21,930 bases of DNA from Symbiodinium natans (taxonomy: Eukaryota; Sar; Dinophyceae; Suessiales; Symbiodiniaceae), in NCBI GenBank assembly GCA_905221605.1, contig CAJNDS010002806.1, positions 250,001 to 271,930 of the forward strand, written 5' to 3'. The notes below the pieces were generated by a model that was given only the letters and a program-made list of their open reading frames with translations, had not been told where the DNA came from and made no database searches. A program made the position numbers and the translations under genes. The number at the start of each line of letters is the position of its first letter. Positions within the stretch are counted from its first letter, which is position 1. This document shows, piece after piece, positions 18,363 through 21,930 of the stretch.

Positions 18363-18562
18363 AGACCAAAACCCCTGGAAGCGGGCACACCATAACAGAC
18401 CAAAACCCCTAGAAGCGGACAATATCGTGACAGACCAAAACCCTAGAAGCGGGCAACACCACAGACCAAAATTCCTAGAAGCGGACAATACCGTCACAGA
18501 TCAAATTCCCTAGAAGCGGACAACACCGTGACAGACCAAAACCCCTGGAAACGGACAACACC
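18363..18562 (-). repeat. Higher-order block B' (inverted copy of 16581-16780)
   Basis: This is the reverse-complement partner of 16581-16780, identical over 200 bases; similarity drops outside these limits to ordinary between-unit levels. Confidence 0.93.
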
Positions 18563-19400
18563 GTGACAGACTAAAGCCCCTGGAAACGGAAAATACCGTG
18601 ACAATTCAAAATCCCTAGAAGTGGACAATATCGAGATAGACCAAATCAAATAGAAATGGACAAGACCGTGACAGACCAAAACCCCGGGAAACGGACAACA
18701 CCATGACAGACCACATCCCCTGGAAGCGCCAACACCGTGACAGACCAAAACCCCTAGAATCGGACAGCACCATGACAGACCAAAACCCCTAGAACCATAC
18801 AACACCGTGACAGAAGCGGACGTGACAGACCAAAACCCCTAGAAACGGACAACGCCATGACAGACCAAAACCCCTAGAAGCGGACAACACGGTGACAGAT
18901 CAAAACCCCTAGAAGCGAATAACACCGTGACAGACCTAAACCCTAGAAGCGGATAGCACCGTAACAGATCGAAACCCCTTGAAGCAAACATCACCATGAC
19001 AGACCGAAACCCCTAGAAGTGGACAACACCGTGACAGACCCAAATCCCTAGAAACGGACAACACTATGACAACCCGAAAACCCCTTGAAACGGACAACAC
19101 CGTGACAGACCAAAATCCTTAGAAACGGACAACACCGCAACAAACCAAAACCCCTGGAAGCGGACAAAATCATTAAAGACCAAAATCCCTGGAAACGGAC
19201 AATACCGTGACAGACCAAAACCCCTGCAAAACCCCTAGAAACGGTCAACATCATGACTAAAATGATTAAAAACCGTAGCAGCGGACAACACCGTGACAGA
19301 CCAAAACCCCTAGAAGCGGACAACACCGTGACAGACCAAAACCCCTAGAAGCGGACATCATCGTGACAGACCAAAGCCCCTAGAAGTGGACAACACCGTG

Positions 19401-19460
19401 ACAGACCAAAACCCCCAGACGCAGACAGTGCCGTGACACACCAAAACACCCCTAGAAGCG
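19401..19460 (-). repeat. Higher-order block C1 (direct copy of 20165-20224)
   Basis: A distinctive unit with CCCCCAGACGC(A/G)GACAG followed by an AACACCCC / AACCCCCC unit recurs 764 bases away, with about five differences in 60 bases. Confidence 0.7.
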
Positions 19461-20164
19461 GGCATCACCGTGACAGACCAAAATTGCTAGAATCGGACAA
19501 TACCGTGACAGACGAGAACCCCTAGAAACGGACAACACCGTGACAGACCAAAATCCCTACAAGCGGACAACACCGTGACAGACCAAAAACCCTAGAAGCG
19601 GGCAACACCGTGACAGACCAAAACCCCTAGAAGCGGGCAACATCGTGACAGACCAAAACCGTTAGAAGCGGACAACACCGTGACAGACCAAAATTCCTGG
19701 GATCAAACAACACCATGACAGACCAAAACCCCTGGAAACGGACAACACCACGACCAAAATTCCTAGAAGCGGACAACACCGTGACAGACCAAAACCCCTA
19801 GACGCGGACAACACCATGATAGACCAAAACCCTAGAAGCGGACAACACCGTGACAAATTCCCTGGAAGCGGACAACACCGTGACAGATCAAAGCCCCTAG
19901 AAGCGGACCACATCACGACAGACCAAAAATTGAAGAAGCGGACAACCTTGTGACACAGACAAAATCCCCTATAGAACCGGACAACACCATGACAACCCAA
20001 AACCCCTGGAAGCGGACAACACCATGACAGATAAAACGCCTAGAAGCGGAAACGCCATAACAAACCAAAATCCCTAGAAATAGACAACACCGTCACAGAC
20101 CAAAGCCCCCAGAAATGGACAACACCATGACAAACCAACCCACCTAGAAGCGGACAACACCGCG

Positions 20165-20224
20165 ACAGACCAAAACCCCCAGACGCGGACAGCGCCGTGA
20201 CAGACCAAAACCCCCCTAGAAACG
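20165..20224 (-). repeat. Higher-order block C2 (direct copy of 19401-19460)
   Basis: Partner of the block at 19401; together they show that segments of the reverse arm were duplicated in direct orientation as well. Confidence 0.7.
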
Positions 20225-21246
20225 GACAACGCCGTGACGAACCAAAACCCCTAGCAGCGGACAACACAATTTCAGACCAAAACCCCTAGAAGCGGACATC
20301 ACCGTGACAGACCCAAAAAAGTAGAAGCGGACATCACCGTGACAGACCAAAATCCCTGCAAGCGGACAATACCGTGACAGACCAAAACCACTAGAAGCTG
20401 ATTACACCGTGACAGACCAAAATCCCTAGAAGCGGACAACACCGTGACAGACCAAAACCCCTGGAAGCGGACATTACCGTGACAGATCAAAACCCCTAGA
20501 AGCGGACAACACCGTTAGAGACCAAATCTCCTAGAAGCGGACAAAACCATGACCCCTAGAAGTGGACAACACCATGATGGACCAAAACCCCCCCCTGAGT
20601 GGACAACATCGTGACAGACCAAAACCCTAGAAGCGGACAACACCATGACAGGTCAAAACCCCTGGAAGTGGACATTACCGTGACAGATCAAATCCCCTAG
20701 AAGCGGACAACACCGTGACAGACCAAAAATTGCAGAAGCAGACAACACCGTGACAAATCAAAATGCCTGGAAGTGGACATCACCGTGACAGGCCAAAACC
20801 CCCTAAGTGGACAAGATCGTGACAGACCAATCCCCTAGAAGCGGACAATTTCATGACAGATCAAAACCATCAAGCAGACAACACCATGACAGACAAAAAT
20901 GACTAGAACCGGACAATACCGTGACAGACCAAAACCCCCCTAACTGGACAACACCATGACAGACCAAAACCCCTAGAAGCGGACAACACCATGACAGACC
21001 AAAACCCCTAGAAGCAGACAATACCGTGACAGATCAAAATACCTAGAAGCGGACAATACCGTGACAGACCAAAACTCCCTAAGTGGACAAGACCATGACA
21101 GACCAAAACTCCTAGAAGCGGACAACACCGTGACAGACCTCCATGACAGACCAAAACCCCTAGAAGTTTTCAATACCGTGACAGACCAAAACCCCTGGAA
21201 GCGGACAACACCGTCACAGACCCAAAATCCCTGGAAGCGGACAACA

Positions 21247-21930
21247 TATTTGGACTCTCAGTCTCGCTTACAAGGCAGGCAAAAGTCTTCGGATGCTTCG
21301 AAAATCTAACGGGCCATTGAACGGCTCCGAATGGCGCCAAACGTCTAGCATCGTCTAGCAGTAGCAGGCTCTGTGGCTTGGGCTTAAGTGGGTTTTGCCG
21401 AGGCAACGGCCGCTTAGAAAGAATGCGAAGGTCTGGTATCAGCAGATCCTGATCCAATATCGCGAGGCAGCAAAGACCAGTAATTATTCAGAGGAGCAAT
21501 AGGGGCACCTTCACATCTTCCTGATGACGCTCTTCGAACCCGCTGGGCAGATCGTCGATCTTCTGCTGAACAGCACCGGCCACAATTCCCCTTCCCCCCT
21601 TGCCCTTCTCCCCCCCTCCCACCCCCCCCTTCACCCCAAAGGCAAAACGCAATATTCGTGTCAGGCAGGTGCGTTGTTCTAGGGCCTGCAGCACAACCTT
21701 GCACCCCGCCGCCTGGGCTGGGATGTCGATGGACCTCCGAGCCGTCGGATTTATCATTTCTATTTCTTCATTGGTGATTTTGCAAGTAGGTGTCTCTTAT
21801 ATTGAAGAATTCTTGATTTCAAAGATCTATCGTTTAATTTGGTCTCCTACGAAATTCTCTAATGGATCTTTCCTTTGGATTGGTATCTTGATTTCTGATG
21901 TCAGGATGGATCTCCCATAGATCTTGATCT
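21247..21930. other. Unique right flank
   Basis: About 490 bases of moderate GC follow the array, with only short frames (a 96-codon minus frame at 21414-21704 includes a Gly-rich translation of the poly-C tract and is not credible). At about 21,745 the sequence turns AT-rich again to the end. A + frame reading through 21,720-21,920 (Ile/Ser/Leu-rich) is open but spans the composition boundary; I do not call it a gene. Confidence 0.5.
21586..21638 (-). repeat. Poly-C (G-rich on minus) tract
   Basis: Runs of four to eight C, such as CTTCTCCCCCCCTCCC, dominate these bases. It is the C-strand counterpart of the G-rich blocks seen on the + strand left of the array. Confidence 0.75.

Larger units (their letters stand above)
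17874..21246 (-). repeat. 35-bp satellite array, reverse arm (about 95 units)
   Basis: From the junction onward the same 35-bp unit appears as its reverse complement: CC(T/C)(A/G)GAAGCGGACAA, then CACCGTGACAGACC, then AAAACC. The period, variant types and occasional short units match the forward arm, but CpG-containing forms (CCGTGACAG, GAAGCGG) are much better preserved. The array ends at about 21,246, where GGACAACAT gives way to unique sequence. A short reversal-like insertion with different sequence (AGAAGTTTTCAATACCG) is at 21160-21177. Confidence 0.93.

Noticed and set aside
15210-21246. CRISPR array
   Set aside because: Repeats of about the right length exist, but units abut directly with no unique spacers, vary continuously, switch orientation, and no Cas-like genes are nearby.
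15210-21246. Simple fold-back (palindromic read) artefact
   Set aside because: Bases on either side of the orientation switch are not mirror images; the only perfect inverted match (200 bp) is off-centre, and CpG content differs between arms. An assembly join at the switch is still not excluded.
15161-21309. Sixteen or more open frames encoding FWSVTVLSASR / GFGLSRCCP repeat proteins
   Set aside because: They are explained by the 35-base unit lacking stops in two of three readings on one strand. They begin and end wherever TTCTAGG or an indel falls, with no conserved boundaries.
21414-21704. Minus-strand frames through the poly-C tract
   Set aside because: The Gly/Lys-rich middle is a direct translation of the low-complexity tract; both competing frames are equally open.

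Overview
This looks like a piece of a eukaryotic nuclear genome. No operons, ribosome-binding sites or long bacterial-type genes are visible. The best coding signals are short exons separated by candidate GT-AG introns of about 90-160 bases, and there are degenerate TTTAGGG-type telomere-like repeats inside the sequence. A protist or alga, for example a dinoflagellate, would fit, but no diagnostic gene or spliced-leader sequence was found, so this is a guess. The abrupt changes in composition also leave open a mosaic or mis-joined scaffold.

Layout. (1) About 1-9.9 kb is of moderate GC and gene-like, and the products are mostly unrecognised. The best models are a four-exon gene on + (3683-4375), a two-exon gene on + (5889-6569), a minus-strand exon (5636-5932) running away from it, and a + strand pair of exons at 9479-9893 whose protein resembles the C10 (C12orf57-like) domain family. 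(2) 9.93-10.55 kb holds telomere-like repeats followed by extreme G-tracts. (3) 10.55-11.46 kb is again gene-like, with one good candidate terminal exon (11285-11462). (4) 11.46-15.2 kb is a patchwork of AT-rich sequence, a degenerate CTCTGGGG-type repeat, a GC block with palindromic AATTCCCGG motifs, a second telomere-like patch and a 14-bp GGTGGTGGTCTCGT-type minisatellite. (5) 15.21-21.25 kb is a very large 35-bp tandem repeat (satellite) array in two opposed arms that switch orientation near 17,874. (6) 21.25-21.93 kb is unique flank with a poly-C tract and then AT-rich sequence.

The most unusual object is the 6-kb two-armed satellite. It contains a base-for-base perfect 200-bp inverted duplication between the arms, a 171-bp direct duplication within the left arm, and a marked difference in CpG preservation between the arms. 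From 9.9 kb onwards the repetitive blocks are G/T-rich on the + strand up to the array centre and C/A-rich after it, so strand skew flips at the same junction. Long open frames across the array are a by-product of the repeat sequence and are not annotated as genes. All gene models are by-eye exon calls; no codon statistics or database searches were possible.
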